A stretch of 64,000 bases of DNA from Nocardioides jejuensis (GTDB lineage: Bacteria; Actinomycetota; Actinomycetes; Propionibacteriales; Nocardioidaceae), in NCBI RefSeq assembly GCF_004337475.1, contig NZ_SJZJ01000008.1, positions 1 through 64,000 of the forward strand. The letters are read 5' to 3'. The stretch's first letter is position 1, and each line of letters begins with the position of its first letter. Below, piece by piece: positions 1-8,239 of this stretch. The notes under the pieces were generated by a model. It saw nothing but the letters and a program-made list of their open reading frames with translations, had not been told where the DNA came from and searched no databases. The position numbers and the translations under genes were made by a program.

Positions 1-803
1 GAGAACGTCGAGCCGTTGAGGGCGAAGAGCTCGAGCCGGCCATCGGCGTTCGGGACCAGGCTGAGCTTGGCGTCCGTCGGGCCACCGATGAGGGACCAGG
101 TCGACCACGTGCCGTTCACCTGGTTCTGCCACGCGTGGTAGATGCCGTTGGAGGCAGCCGCGAAGGTCTCGAGTCGCCCGTCAGCCGAGCGGGCGGAGAC
201 GATCCGGCCCGCCTCGAACGACGAGCCGGTCGACGAGGTGGACCCGCCGCCGTCGTTCATGACCTTCTTGTAGCGGTAGGGCTGCGCGGTGAGGGAGCCG
301 ACCTGGAAGCCCTTGGACTCGGTGGTCCGGATCGCGCCGGCGCCGCCCTGCTCCTCGAGGCTGTTGAAGACGGTGTGCTCGGGGTTGGCCCAGCCGTTGA
401 AGATGACGACGTGGCCGTTGTCGCCGCCCGAGCCCGCGCCGAGGGTGCCGACGATGTCTCCCGGCAGGAGTTGCTCCCATCCGATCGGGTCGAGGAACGC
501 CGGCAGGCCCTCGGTGTTGGGCTGCTGGCCCAGGTGCAGCGCCATGTCGACGAAGCCTGAGCAGTCGTTGCGGTACGCCGCCCCCTGCGGGTCGGTGTAG
601 CCCTGCGTGCACTGGCAGTAGGGCACGTGCTGGTCGATCCAGGTCTGGGCCCGCGACAGGATCTCGGTCCGGGTGATCGGGCCGTCGACGGCCGAAGCCG
701 CCTCGGCGTGCGGCGTGGTGCTCTGGGTGATCGGCGCGACGAAGCCGAGGGTGAGGAGCGACAGGGCCACGCCCTGTGCGTAGCGGATGGAGCGGATCGG
801 CAT
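1..803 (-). CDS. Secreted NlpC/P60-like protein with C-terminal lectin-type repeats (3' end outside window)
   Basis: The gene reads leftwards off the window, so only the first 267 residues are seen. Residues 1-36 look like a signal peptide (two Arg, then a hydrophobic core ending before AEAASA). Residues 45-180 resemble an NlpC/P60 or CHAP-type peptidoglycan amidase: Cys81 in NDCSGFVDMALHL is the likely nucleophile and His131 in GHVVIFNGW the likely base, after the typical LPGDIV stretch. A Gly/Ser linker (about 185-196) leads into repeats with SADGRLETFA and NADGRLELFA, spaced about 48 residues apart, which look like tectonin/PLL-type beta-propeller blades. The ATG is preceded by AGGAGA. Cell-wall hydrolysis or carbohydrate-binding secretion is inferred; the C-terminal repeat number is unknown. 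Confidence 0.75.
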   Translation of the reverse strand, partial: MPIRSIRYAQGVALSLLTLGFVAPITQSTTPHAEAASAVDGPITRTEILSRAQTWIDQHVPYCQCTQGYTDPQGAAYRNDCSGFVDMALHLGQQPNTEGLPAFLDPIGWEQLLPGDIVGTLGAGSGGDNGHVVIFNGWANPEHTVFNSLEEQGGAGAIRTTESKGFQVGSLTAQPYRYKKVMNDGGGSTSSTGSSFEAGRIVSARSADGRLETFAAASNGIYHAWQNQVNGTWSTWSLIGGPTDAKLSLVPNADGRLELFALNGSTF

Positions 804-931
804 TTCTTCTCCTGAGAGGCGGCAGTCCAGGCCGCGGCGGACGAGTCAGGTGACCCGTCCGCCGTCCCCCTCGGCCCGTCGGGGAGAAGGCAAGCGGAGC
901 GTGACCCAGCCCACAAGTCGCCGCAGTCGCG

Positions 932-952
932 GAACTGTTCAGAACGGCGTTC
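932..952. promoter_or_regulatory. Overlapping GAAC/GTTC half-sites between divergent genes
   Basis: GAAC and GTTC half-sites alternate here and form three nested small palindromes (GAACTGTTC, GTTCAGAAC, GAACGGCGTTC). The site lies in the 244-base gap between the secreted hydrolase and the divergently read HTH-membrane protein. It could be an operator for the HTH protein. The spacings (1, 1 and 3) differ from the 4 of the actinobacterial LexA box, so no SOS role is proposed. Confidence 0.2.
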
Positions 953-1047
953 ATGCAGGTCAGCGGGCAAATGGGACGTTTGTTCAGAGGTGCGCATTTC
1001 GCTGGTAGGTTGCTCCGCGCTGACGGGCCAGAGCGAGGAGATCCACG

Positions 1048-1956
1048 GTGACTGCAGGCGTTCAGACCCGTTTGACGCAGGCACGTTCCTGGGCGGACTA
1101 CCAGGCACTGCTCCGTTCGCTGCACGTCGAGTGCGGCACGCCGAAGTACGACGCGGTCTCGGCCCGCGGAGGCCTGCCGAAGTCGGCGGTCTCCGGCCTG
1201 ATCGGCCGCAATCCGCAGCGGCGACCGACCGAGTCGGCGTCCCTGCGTTTCGTCGCCGCGTGCCTCGCGCACGCCGGCGTCGCCCCCGATCTGGCAGCCG
1301 TGCAGGTCGAGGAGTGGCGCACGGCGTGGCGCCGGCTTGCGACCCTGGACGAGGCGGGCGGTCACGTGGAGCGGCCGACGCACGCCGCACCTGTGGCGAC
1401 GCGCGCTGTCCCGACTCCGGTCGGCCGTCGCTGGTCGAAGCTGCGCTGGAGCGTGACGGTGGGTGTTGCCGCGCTGGCCTGCGTGGCGGCGTTCGTGCTG
1501 GGTGCGGTGGTGTGGCAGCAGTTCGCCCCCGCCGGGCACCCCGCAGCATTCGCCGCGGCCGATGCGCACCCCGCGGCGGACGCCCCCGCGACGGCGTCCC
1601 GCGGGGGCTGCACGCCGGGCCAGGCCCGGATCCCCGACGCGCGGCTGAAGCGCAAGTGGGACGGCGTCTTCCTCTGCGAGAACGACCGCTCGCTGATGTA
1701 CCGCTGGCCCACCGTCGACGGGATGCCGACCGCCGTCCTGCGGACCAGCCCGAGCTGGTTCATCTGCTGGACCCGCGGCCAGGAGGTCGGCGGCGACGAC
1801 GTCTGGTACTACACGCAGGGCGACGACCCGCTGACGGATCCGCCCATCCCGTCGACGTGGGGCTTCCTGCCCGCGTCGTCCGTGCACTCGGCCGCGCACC
1901 CGGCGGCAGGGCTCACCCGCCAGTGCACCTTCCCGACGGAGCCCGCGCCCCGCTGA
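1048..1956 (+). CDS. HTH domain protein with one membrane segment and an external C-terminal domain
   Basis: A 302-residue protein starting at GTG, with GCGAGGAG seven bases upstream. Residues 14-100 form a helical domain of the kind common in actinobacterial helix-turn-helix proteins (SWADYQALLRSL through EEWRTAWRRL). It is followed by a linker, a single hydrophobic span at about 134-158, and a roughly 140-residue C-terminal part with several Trp and Cys residues and Ala/Pro-rich spacing. The layout suggests a cytoplasmic DNA- or protein-binding domain anchored by one membrane helix to an extracellular sensor. The ligand is unknown. It is divergent from the secreted hydrolase and ends directly against the stop of the RDD gene on the other strand. 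Confidence 0.65.
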   Translation: MTAGVQTRLTQARSWADYQALLRSLHVECGTPKYDAVSARGGLPKSAVSGLIGRNPQRRPTESASLRFVAACLAHAGVAPDLAAVQVEEWRTAWRRLATLDEAGGHVERPTHAAPVATRAVPTPVGRRWSKLRWSVTVGVAALACVAAFVLGAVVWQQFAPAGHPAAFAAADAHPAADAPATASRGGCTPGQARIPDARLKRKWDGVFLCENDRSLMYRWPTVDGMPTAVLRTSPSWFICWTRGQEVGGDDVWYYTQGDDPLTDPPIPSTWGFLPASSVHSAAHPAAGLTRQCTFPTEPAPR

Positions 1957-2469
1957 TCAGACGCGCTTCACGACCACCGTGCTGAGGATCTTGTCCGTCA
2001 GCGTCTGCACCTTCGGCTGGTCCCACAGCGGCCACAGGTAGTCGAGGTAGAGCGCCTCGTTGATCAGGCCGTGCAGGAGCATCCGGCCCAGGCAGGAGCC
2101 CCAGCCGGGAGCGGCGCCGGTCTGCTCGTTGACGACCCAGATGCCGACGCGCGCCTTGCCGTACGTCTGTCCCGTGCGGCCCTGGCGGATGACGTAGTTG
2201 TTGATCGAGCGCCAGAGCGACCAGCAGGTCGCGGCGACCATGAGTCCGATGCCGGCGCAGAAGAGCGAGACGGCGGGCACGGAGACGGAGTCCTCATCGA
2301 ACATGCTCCCGCCGATACCCAGCGGGATGATCGCCAGGAACATCAGCACGACCGGCGGCAGGTTGTAGACGAGGTCCCACAGCCAGGCGCGGGCGCGGTC
2401 GCCCCAGGTCGCGTACGACGAGGTCGGCTGCGGCGTGGGGGCGGCGTACGGCACGGAGGCGTCGGTCAT
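1957..2469 (-). CDS. RDD family membrane protein
   Basis: A 170-residue integral membrane protein. It has a short Pro/Thr-rich cytoplasmic start, then three hydrophobic segments (around residues 32-55, 64-84 and 120-140) and the RDD-type stretch GQTYGKARVGIWVV. Family members are poorly characterised; some have been linked to ion or small-molecule transport. I chose the ATG at 2467-2469 because it is the first Met with an AGGATGCAGG-like ribosome site and removes an Arg/Cys-rich, non-homologous N-terminal extension. Its stop abuts that of the converging upstream gene with no gap. A hairpin (CCGCATC/GATGCGG, 2505-2524) lies in its leader. Confidence 0.75.
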   Translation of the reverse strand: MTDASVPYAAPTPQPTSSYATWGDRARAWLWDLVYNLPPVVLMFLAIIPLGIGGSMFDEDSVSVPAVSLFCAGIGLMVAATCWSLWRSINNYVIRQGRTGQTYGKARVGIWVVNEQTGAAPGWGSCLGRMLLHGLINEALYLDYLWPLWDQPKVQTLTDKILSTVVVKRV

Positions 2470-2645
2470 GCCTGCATCCTGCATCACCGGCAGGGCGTGG
2501 CACTCCGCATCCGTGGAGATGCGGCGCCAAGTACGGCAGCAGCGGCCAGTCGGGGCTGGCATTCCGGACAACGCGCCGCAAGGCGCCCGGCGACGACGTT
2601 GGTCTGCCGTGGTTGGCGCCGCCGCCTCCCGCAAAACTCACTTAA

Positions 2646-2663
2646 AGACAGGCTTGACTGTTT
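2646..2663. promoter_or_regulatory. Candidate TetR operator and -35 region of the acyl-CoA operon
   Basis: AGACAG and CTGTTT form an imperfect inverted repeat with a six-base spacer. A TTGACT box (2654-2659) lies inside it and could be the -35 element for the GTG at 2689. An operator over the -35 of a TetR gene is the usual autoregulation layout. No convincing -10 was found, so this stays tentative. Confidence 0.35.
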
Positions 2664-2688
2664 CTTTCATGGGGGACAGGCTGTACCC

Positions 2689-3312
2689 GTGAGCCAGGAG
2701 ACCGCCACCCAGCACGCGCGCGTGCCGCAGGAGGAGCGCACGCGTCTGATGCGGGCCCGCCTCCTCGAGGCGACGATCCAGTGCCTGGTCGACGCGGGAT
2801 TCGCCGGCACGTCGACCACCCTCGTCTCGAAGATCGCCGGCGTCAGCCGGGGCGCGCAGCTGCACCACTTCCCGACGAAGAACGACCTCGTCGTCGCGGC
2901 GGTGCGCCACCTCTACGACCAGCGGGCGGCGGAGTTCGAGGCGGCCCAGCGCGACCTCCCCGTGGGGGAGGGCCGCACCCGCGCCGTCCTCGGCGCGCTC
3001 GCGGAGTACGTCACCTCGCCGTTCTTCACCGCGGCGCTCGAGCTGTGGGTGGCTGCCCGCAGTGACGAGCAGCTGCTGGCGGCGGTGGCGCCGCTCGAGA
3101 TCGAGACCGGCCGCGGCCTGCACCGGATCGCTGTCGACCTGTTGCAGGTCGACGAGACGCGCCCCGGCGTACGCGAGCTCGTCCAGGCCACGCTCGACCT
3201 GCTGCGCGGCCTCGGCCTCGCCAACACGCTCGGCGACGACTCCCGTCGCCGGGCACGGATCCTCGACCAGTGGGCCCAGACCCTCGACCGCGAACTGAAG
3301 GAGCTCGGATGA
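2689..3312 (+). CDS. TetR family regulator of the acyl-CoA catabolic operon
   Basis: A 207-residue TetR-type repressor. The N-terminal HTH (about residues 18-65) carries EATIQCLVDAGFAGTSTTLV and the recognition-helix region GVSRGAQLHHFPTK. The rest is an all-helical ligand-binding domain. The GTG start at 2689 has GGGGGACAGG upstream; the nearby ATG at 2669 is out of frame and stops after seven codons. Its stop overlaps the ATG of the next gene (ATGA), so it is the first gene of an eight-gene operon and probably represses it, responding to an acyl-CoA or the free acid. The ligand is inferred from context only. Confidence 0.85.
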   Translation: MSQETATQHARVPQEERTRLMRARLLEATIQCLVDAGFAGTSTTLVSKIAGVSRGAQLHHFPTKNDLVVAAVRHLYDQRAAEFEAAQRDLPVGEGRTRAVLGALAEYVTSPFFTAALELWVAARSDEQLLAAVAPLEIETGRGLHRIAVDLLQVDETRPGVRELVQATLDLLRGLGLANTLGDDSRRRARILDQWAQTLDRELKELG

Positions 3313-4136
3313 ACGCCGTGCTGGACGGGGTCCTCGCGGACCTCCAGGCGGAGAGCGCGTACGTCGAGTCGCTGCTCGCCGACCTCGACGAGGCGGGCTG
3401 GCGCACCGCGACCCCGGCCGAGGGCTGGGACGTCGCGACCACGATCGCGCACCTGCTGTGGACCGACGAGTCGTCGGTGAAGGCGGTCGCCGGCACCCTG
3501 CTCGTCAACGGCGACGCCGACAAGGAGCCGTGGGACGCGCTCGTGCTGGACGCCTTCGGTGACCCGACGGGCTTCGTCGACACCGCCGCCCTGACCATCG
3601 CCAAGACGCACACGGGCGCCGAGCTGCTGGCCCGCTGGCAGGAGTCGAAGGCCGCCCTCGCCGATGCGCTCCGCAGCGTCCCTGACGGCCAGAAGCTGAT
3701 GTGGTTCGGTCCGCCGATGGCGCCCGCGAGCATGGCGACCGCGCGACTCATGGAGACCTGGGCGCACGGCCTCGACGTCGCCGACGCCGTCGGTGCCCCG
3801 CACTCGGTCACCGACCGGATCCGGCACGTCGCCAGCATCGGCTTCCGCACCCGCAACTTCGCCTTCGCGCAGAACGGCCTCGAGGCGCCGGCCGAGCCGA
3901 TCCGGCTCGAGCTCGTGCTGCCGTCCGGCGAGACCTGGATCGCAGGGCCGGAGGACGCCACGCAGACCGTCACCGGGTCGGCGTACGACTTCGCGGCGCT
4001 GGCCACCCAGCGCGTGCACCGCGACGACACCGACCTGGTCGCCACCGGCCCCGACGCGGAGACGTGGCTGACCATCGCCCAGGCGTTCGCCGGCCCCGCC
4101 GGCGGCGGCCGAGCACCCAAGGGAGAGAACGCATGA
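3309..4136 (+). CDS. TIGR03084-type DinB-like (mycothiol maleylpyruvate isomerase superfamily) protein
   Basis: A 275-residue member of the DinB/mycothiol-dependent maleylpyruvate isomerase superfamily, closest to the TIGR03084 metal-binding family. The N-terminal four-helix domain has PAEGWDVATTIAHLLWTDE (His48 a likely metal ligand), and ETWAHGLDVADAVG near residue 140 supplies a second likely His ligand. The exact reaction of this subfamily is not established; thiol-linked chemistry on a substrate of the neighbouring acyl-CoA enzymes is an inference. It overlaps both neighbours by four bases. My recollection is that this family often sits beside AtuA-type genes in actinobacteria. Confidence 0.75.
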   Translation: MNAVLDGVLADLQAESAYVESLLADLDEAGWRTATPAEGWDVATTIAHLLWTDESSVKAVAGTLLVNGDADKEPWDALVLDAFGDPTGFVDTAALTIAKTHTGAELLARWQESKAALADALRSVPDGQKLMWFGPPMAPASMATARLMETWAHGLDVADAVGAPHSVTDRIRHVASIGFRTRNFAFAQNGLEAPAEPIRLELVLPSGETWIAGPEDATQTVTGSAYDFAALATQRVHRDDTDLVATGPDAETWLTIAQAFAGPAGGGRAPKGENA

Positions 4137-5899
4137 GTCTCGACAAGCTCGACCAGCGTGTGGCCCGCATCGGCAACTGCTCCGGCTTCTACGGCGACCG
4201 CCTGTCGGCGTTCCGGGAGATGCTCGAGGGCGGTCCGCTCGACTACCTGACCGGCGACTACCTCGCCGAGCTGACCATGCTGATCCTCGGCAAGGACACC
4301 TTCAAGGACCCGAACCTCGGCTATGCCCGCACCTTCGTGCGGCAGGCGGAGGACGCCCTCGGCCTCGCGCTCGAGAAGGGCGTCAAGGTCGTCGTCAACG
4401 CCGGCGGCATCAACCCGAAGGGCCTCGCGGAGAAGCTCGCCGAGGTCAGCAACGGCCTCGGCCTCGCCCCGAAGATCGCGTACGTCGCGGGCGACGACAT
4501 CCGCAGCCAGACGGAGGCGCTGGGCCTGGCCCACCCGACGTACGGCAACCCGCTGACGGCCAACGCCTACCTCGGCGCCTTCGGCATCGCGAGCGCCCTC
4601 GACAAGGGCGCCGATCTGGTCGTCACCGGCCGCGTGACCGACGCGAGCGTCGTCGTCGGACCGGCCATCCACCACCACGGCTGGACCCCCGAGTCGTACG
4701 ACGAGCTGGCTGGCGCCGTCATCGCGGGCCACATCATCGAGTGCGGCACGCAGGCCGTCGGCGGCAACTTCTCCGGCTTCCTGGAGCTGCCGGCCGAGGC
4801 GCGGAGCAGGCCGTTCGGGTTCCCGATCGCGGAGATCGCCGCGGACGGCAGCATGGTGATCACCAAGCACGACGGCACGGGCGGTGCGGTCACGGTCGAC
4901 ACCGTCACCGCGCAGCTCGTCTACGAGATCCAGACGACGAAGTACCTCAACCCCGACGTGACCGTGGACCTCACCACGATGCGCCTCGAGCAGGAGGCGC
5001 CCGACCGGGTCAAGGTCACCGGCGTCACCGGCACCCTGCCGCCGGCGAAGCTGAAGGCCTGCCTCAACTACTTCGCCGGCTACCGCAACTCCATGGAGCT
5101 GATCCTCAGCGGCCTCAACGTCGAGGCGAAGGCGGCCTGGGTCCGCGAGCAGGTCGAGCGGGCATGGGGCGAGGACGGCCCGGCGCGGGTCGTCTGGTCC
5201 GACGTCATCCAGCCCGACACGGACGCCGACAGCCAGGAGGCGGCCTCCGCGCTGCTGCGAATCACCGCGTTCGACAACGACGCCACCAAGGTCGCCAAGG
5301 GCTTCACCGGTCCGGTCATCGAGCAGGTCCTCGGCTCCTACCCGGGCTTCGCCCCGATGCGGATGCCCGGTGCCGGCACGGCGTACGGCGTCTACACCCC
5401 GGCGTACATCGAGCGGGACGTCGTCGAGCACACCGTGGTCCACCACGACGGCTCCGTCGAGGTCATCGCCGACCCGGCGACCGACCCCGCTCCGCTCGAC
5501 AAGAGCATCGGCCTGCGCCCGTCGCCGTACCCCTCGCCGGCGGACACGCTGACCCGACGGGTGCCGCTCGGCACGTTCGTCCACGGGCGCTCGGGCGACA
5601 AGGGCGGCGACGCCAACATCGGCCTCTGGGTGAAGAACGACGGCCACCCGAAGTACGCCGAGCGCGTCACGTGGCTGACCAAGTACCTCAGCCCGCGCAA
5701 GGTGCGCGAGCTGATCCCCGAGGCTGCCGACCTCGACATCGAGGTCTACCCGCTGCCCAACCTGGGCGGCGTCAACATCCTCATCCACGGCCTCCTCGAC
5801 GAGGGCGTGGCTGCCACCGCACGTTTCGACCCGCAGGCCAAGGGCCTCGCGGAATGGGTTCGTGGCCGGACGGCCACGATCGAAGGGAGCCTTCTGTGA
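4133..5899 (+). CDS. AtuA-type (DUF1446) acyclic terpene/acyl-CoA utilisation protein
   Basis: A 588-residue protein. Residues 1-450 match the DUF1446/AtuA family (RIGNCSGFYGDRLSAFREML at the start, ECGTQAVGGNFSGFLE near 203-218). The last 110 residues form the AtuA ferredoxin-like C-terminal domain (VPLGTFVHGRSGDKGGDANI). In Pseudomonas, atuA begins the acyclic-terpene (citronellol/geraniol) operon, although its enzymatic role is unresolved. Here it precedes acyl-CoA dehydrogenases and a carboxylase of the same pathway type, which supports a role in handling a branched or terpenoid acyl-CoA. The ATG overlaps the upstream stop; the GTG of the next gene overlaps its own stop. Confidence 0.8.
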   Translation: MSLDKLDQRVARIGNCSGFYGDRLSAFREMLEGGPLDYLTGDYLAELTMLILGKDTFKDPNLGYARTFVRQAEDALGLALEKGVKVVVNAGGINPKGLAEKLAEVSNGLGLAPKIAYVAGDDIRSQTEALGLAHPTYGNPLTANAYLGAFGIASALDKGADLVVTGRVTDASVVVGPAIHHHGWTPESYDELAGAVIAGHIIECGTQAVGGNFSGFLELPAEARSRPFGFPIAEIAADGSMVITKHDGTGGAVTVDTVTAQLVYEIQTTKYLNPDVTVDLTTMRLEQEAPDRVKVTGVTGTLPPAKLKACLNYFAGYRNSMELILSGLNVEAKAAWVREQVERAWGEDGPARVVWSDVIQPDTDADSQEAASALLRITAFDNDATKVAKGFTGPVIEQVLGSYPGFAPMRMPGAGTAYGVYTPAYIERDVVEHTVVHHDGSVEVIADPATDPAPLDKSIGLRPSPYPSPADTLTRRVPLGTFVHGRSGDKGGDANIGLWVKNDGHPKYAERVTWLTKYLSPRKVRELIPEAADLDIEVYPLPNLGGVNILIHGLLDEGVAATARFDPQAKGLAEWVRGRTATIEGSLL

Positions 5900-7062
5900 G
5901 CTGGTCGCCGACCTCGGGGTTCAACGAGGACCAGATCGCCCTCAAGCAGAGCGCCAAGGCGTTCGCCGAGCGTGAGCTGATGCCGCACATGGACGACTGG
6001 GAGCGCGCGGGCGAGGTGCCGCGCGAGATCCAGAAGAAGGTCGCCCAGGCGGGTCTGCTCGCGGTCGGCTTCCCGGAGCGCGTCGGCGGCGACGGTGGCA
6101 ACCTCTTCGACAACCTGGCCCTGCAGGAGGGCTTCATGGAGGCCGGCGTCTCGGGTGGCGCCCTCACCGCGATCTTCACGCACGGCATCGCCCTGCCGCA
6201 CATCGCGCGCAACGGCTCGCAGGAGCTCATCGACACCTGGGTCAAGCCGACGCTCGCCGGCGACCTGATCGGCTCCCTCGGCATCACCGAGCCGGGTGCC
6301 GGATCGGACGTCGCGGGCATCACCACCCGTGCGGTCCGCGACGGCGACGAGTGGGTCATCAACGGCGCGAAGATGTTCATCAGCTCGTCGGTCCGCGGTG
6401 ACTTCGTCACGGTCGCGTGCCGCACGGCCGACACCGGTGCGCACGGCATCTCGCTGATCGTCGTCCCCAAGGGCACGCCCGGCTACACGGTCTCCCGCAA
6501 GCTCGACAAGATGGGCTGGCTCGCCTCCGACACCGGCGAGCTGTCGTTCGTCGACGTCCGCGTGCCGATCACCAACCTCGTCGGCCAGGAGAACCACGGC
6601 TTCTACTACATCGCCGACCAGTTCGTCACCGAGCGGATCGGCCTCGCCCTGCAGGGCTACGGCCACGCGATCCGGTGCCTCAACCTGACGGCCGAGTACG
6701 TCGCCCAGCGCACGGCGTTCGGCAAGCCGCTCAACGCCAACCAGGTGGTCCGCGCGAAGCTCGTCGAGATGCGCCGGCAGACCGAGGTGGCCCGCACCTA
6801 CACACTCGAGGTCGCCCGCCGGTACGCCGCGGGGGAGTCCGTCGTGGCGGAGGCCTGCATGGCCAAGCAGACCGCGGTCGAGGCCGGCTGCTGGGTCGCC
6901 GACGCGGCCGTCCAGCTCCACGGCGGCATGGGCTACATGCGCGAGACCGAGGTCGAGCGCCACTACCGCGACGTACGCCTGCTGCCCATCGGGGGTGGCG
7001 CAACGGAGGTCCTGACCGATCTCGCCGCTCGCCTCCTCGGCTACGCGCCGGACAAGAAGTGA
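5896..7062 (+). CDS. Acyl-CoA dehydrogenase (citronellyl-/long-branched-chain type), copy 1
   Basis: A 388-residue flavoprotein of the acyl-CoA dehydrogenase family, expected to desaturate acyl-CoA at C2-C3 and pass electrons to ETF. The FAD/substrate signature GSLGITEPGAGSDVAGITT is at about residues 129-147, and the C-terminal HGGMGYMRETEVERHYRDVR block is intact. The usual C-terminal catalytic-Glu motif (YEGT-like) reads LPIGGGATEV, so the base is probably elsewhere; the Glu in FVTERIGLAL is where isovaleryl-/long-chain-type enzymes are recalled to keep theirs. GTG start overlaps the AtuA stop. Its sequence is highly similar to the next gene, indicating a tandem duplication. Confidence 0.88.
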   Translation: MSWSPTSGFNEDQIALKQSAKAFAERELMPHMDDWERAGEVPREIQKKVAQAGLLAVGFPERVGGDGGNLFDNLALQEGFMEAGVSGGALTAIFTHGIALPHIARNGSQELIDTWVKPTLAGDLIGSLGITEPGAGSDVAGITTRAVRDGDEWVINGAKMFISSSVRGDFVTVACRTADTGAHGISLIVVPKGTPGYTVSRKLDKMGWLASDTGELSFVDVRVPITNLVGQENHGFYYIADQFVTERIGLALQGYGHAIRCLNLTAEYVAQRTAFGKPLNANQVVRAKLVEMRRQTEVARTYTLEVARRYAAGESVVAEACMAKQTAVEAGCWVADAAVQLHGGMGYMRETEVERHYRDVRLLPIGGGATEVLTDLAARLLGYAPDKK

Positions 7063-7069
7063 AGCCCTC

Positions 7070-8239
7070 GTGACGTACTCACCCACCCACGGCTGGACGC
7101 CGGAGCAGCTGGCGCTCAAGCAGTCGGCGATGGCGTTCACGCGACGCGAGGTGCTCCCGCACCTCGACAGCTGGGAGCGCGCCGGCGAGATCCCGCGTGA
7201 GCTCCAGAAGAAGCTCGCGCACGCGGGGCTGCTGGCCGTGGGGGTGCCCGAGGATGTCGGGGGAGACGGCGGCACGCTGCTCGACGTCTCGGCCATCCAG
7301 GAGGGCTTCATGGAGGCCGGCTGGTCCGGCGGCCTCATGGCGAGCGCGTTCACCCACGGCATCTCGGTGCCGCACGTCTACCAGAACGGCACGCCGGAGC
7401 AGGTCGACCGGTGGGTCCGGCCGGTGCTCGCGGGCGATGCGATCAGCTCGCTCGCCATCACCGAACCGGGCACCGGCTCCGACGTCGCGGGCATCACCAC
7501 GCGCGCCGTCCGCGACGGCGACGAGTGGGTCATCAACGGCGCGAAGACCTTCATCACCAGCTCGGTGCGCGGTGACTGGGTCGTCACGGTCTGTCGCACG
7601 TCGGACGCCGGTGCCCATGGCCTGTCGCTGATCGTCGTACCGCACGGCACGCCGGGCTTCACGGTCTCCCGCAAGCTCGAGAAGATGGGCTGGCTCGCCT
7701 CCGACACCGGCGAGCTCTCCTACGTGGACGTGCGGGTGCCGGTCGGCAACCTGATCGGCGCGGAGAACGCGGCGTTCTACTACATCGCCCAGAACTTCGT
7801 CACCGAGCGGATCTTCCTCGCGCTGCTGGGCTACGGCCATGCGCTGCGCTGCCTCAACCTGACCTCGGAGTACGCCGCGCAGCGCACGGCGTTCGGCAAG
7901 CCGCTCCACGCCAACCAGGTGGTCCGCGCGAAGCTGGTCGAGATGCGGCGTCAGGTCGAGGTCGCCCGCGCCTACACGCTCGAGGTGGCCCGGCGGTTCG
8001 ACGCCGGCGAGGACGTCATCGCCGAGGCCTGCATGGCCAAGCAGACCGCGGTCGACGCCGCGGTCTGGGTCGCTGACGCGGCCGTCCAGCTGCACGGCGG
8101 CATGGGATACATGCGCGAGACCGAGGTCGAGCGCCACTACCGCGACGTACGGATCCTGCCCATCGGGGGCGGCGCGACCGAGGTGCTCACCGACCTCGCC
8201 GCGCGCCTCCTCGGCTACGCACCGGAGAAGAAGGCATGA
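7070..8239 (+). CDS. Acyl-CoA dehydrogenase, tandem copy 2
   Basis: A 389-residue acyl-CoA dehydrogenase, clearly a tandem paralogue of the preceding gene: long identical runs include the ITEPG-GSDVAGITTRAVRDGDEW region, KMGWLASDTGELS and HGGMGYMRETEVERHYRDVR. Differences cluster in the loops likely to line the acyl pocket (for example ALLGYGHALRC versus ALQGYGHAIRC, and MASAFTHGISVPHVYQ versus TAIFTHGIALPHIAR), so the copies may act on different chain lengths or form a hetero-oligomer. It also has LPIGGGATEV in place of the YEGT-type Glu motif. The GTG start lies seven bases after the upstream stop; the end overlaps the carboxylase beta gene. Confidence 0.88.
   Translation: MTYSPTHGWTPEQLALKQSAMAFTRREVLPHLDSWERAGEIPRELQKKLAHAGLLAVGVPEDVGGDGGTLLDVSAIQEGFMEAGWSGGLMASAFTHGISVPHVYQNGTPEQVDRWVRPVLAGDAISSLAITEPGTGSDVAGITTRAVRDGDEWVINGAKTFITSSVRGDWVVTVCRTSDAGAHGLSLIVVPHGTPGFTVSRKLEKMGWLASDTGELSYVDVRVPVGNLIGAENAAFYYIAQNFVTERIFLALLGYGHALRCLNLTSEYAAQRTAFGKPLHANQVVRAKLVEMRRQVEVARAYTLEVARRFDAGEDVIAEACMAKQTAVDAAVWVADAAVQLHGGMGYMRETEVERHYRDVRILPIGGGATEVLTDLAARLLGYAPEKKA

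Noticed and set aside
932..952. LexA (SOS) box in the first intergenic region
   Set aside because: The spacing between GAAC and GTTC is 1 or 3 bases, not the 4 of the actinobacterial LexA site.
2505..2524. Hairpin CCGCATC/GATGCGG upstream of the RDD gene as a riboswitch
   Set aside because: A single seven-base stem without further conserved structure; too little to call a riboswitch.
2669..2692. ATG at 2669 as start of the first TetR gene
   Set aside because: It is out of frame and meets a stop after seven codons; the GTG at 2689 is in frame with the HTH domain.
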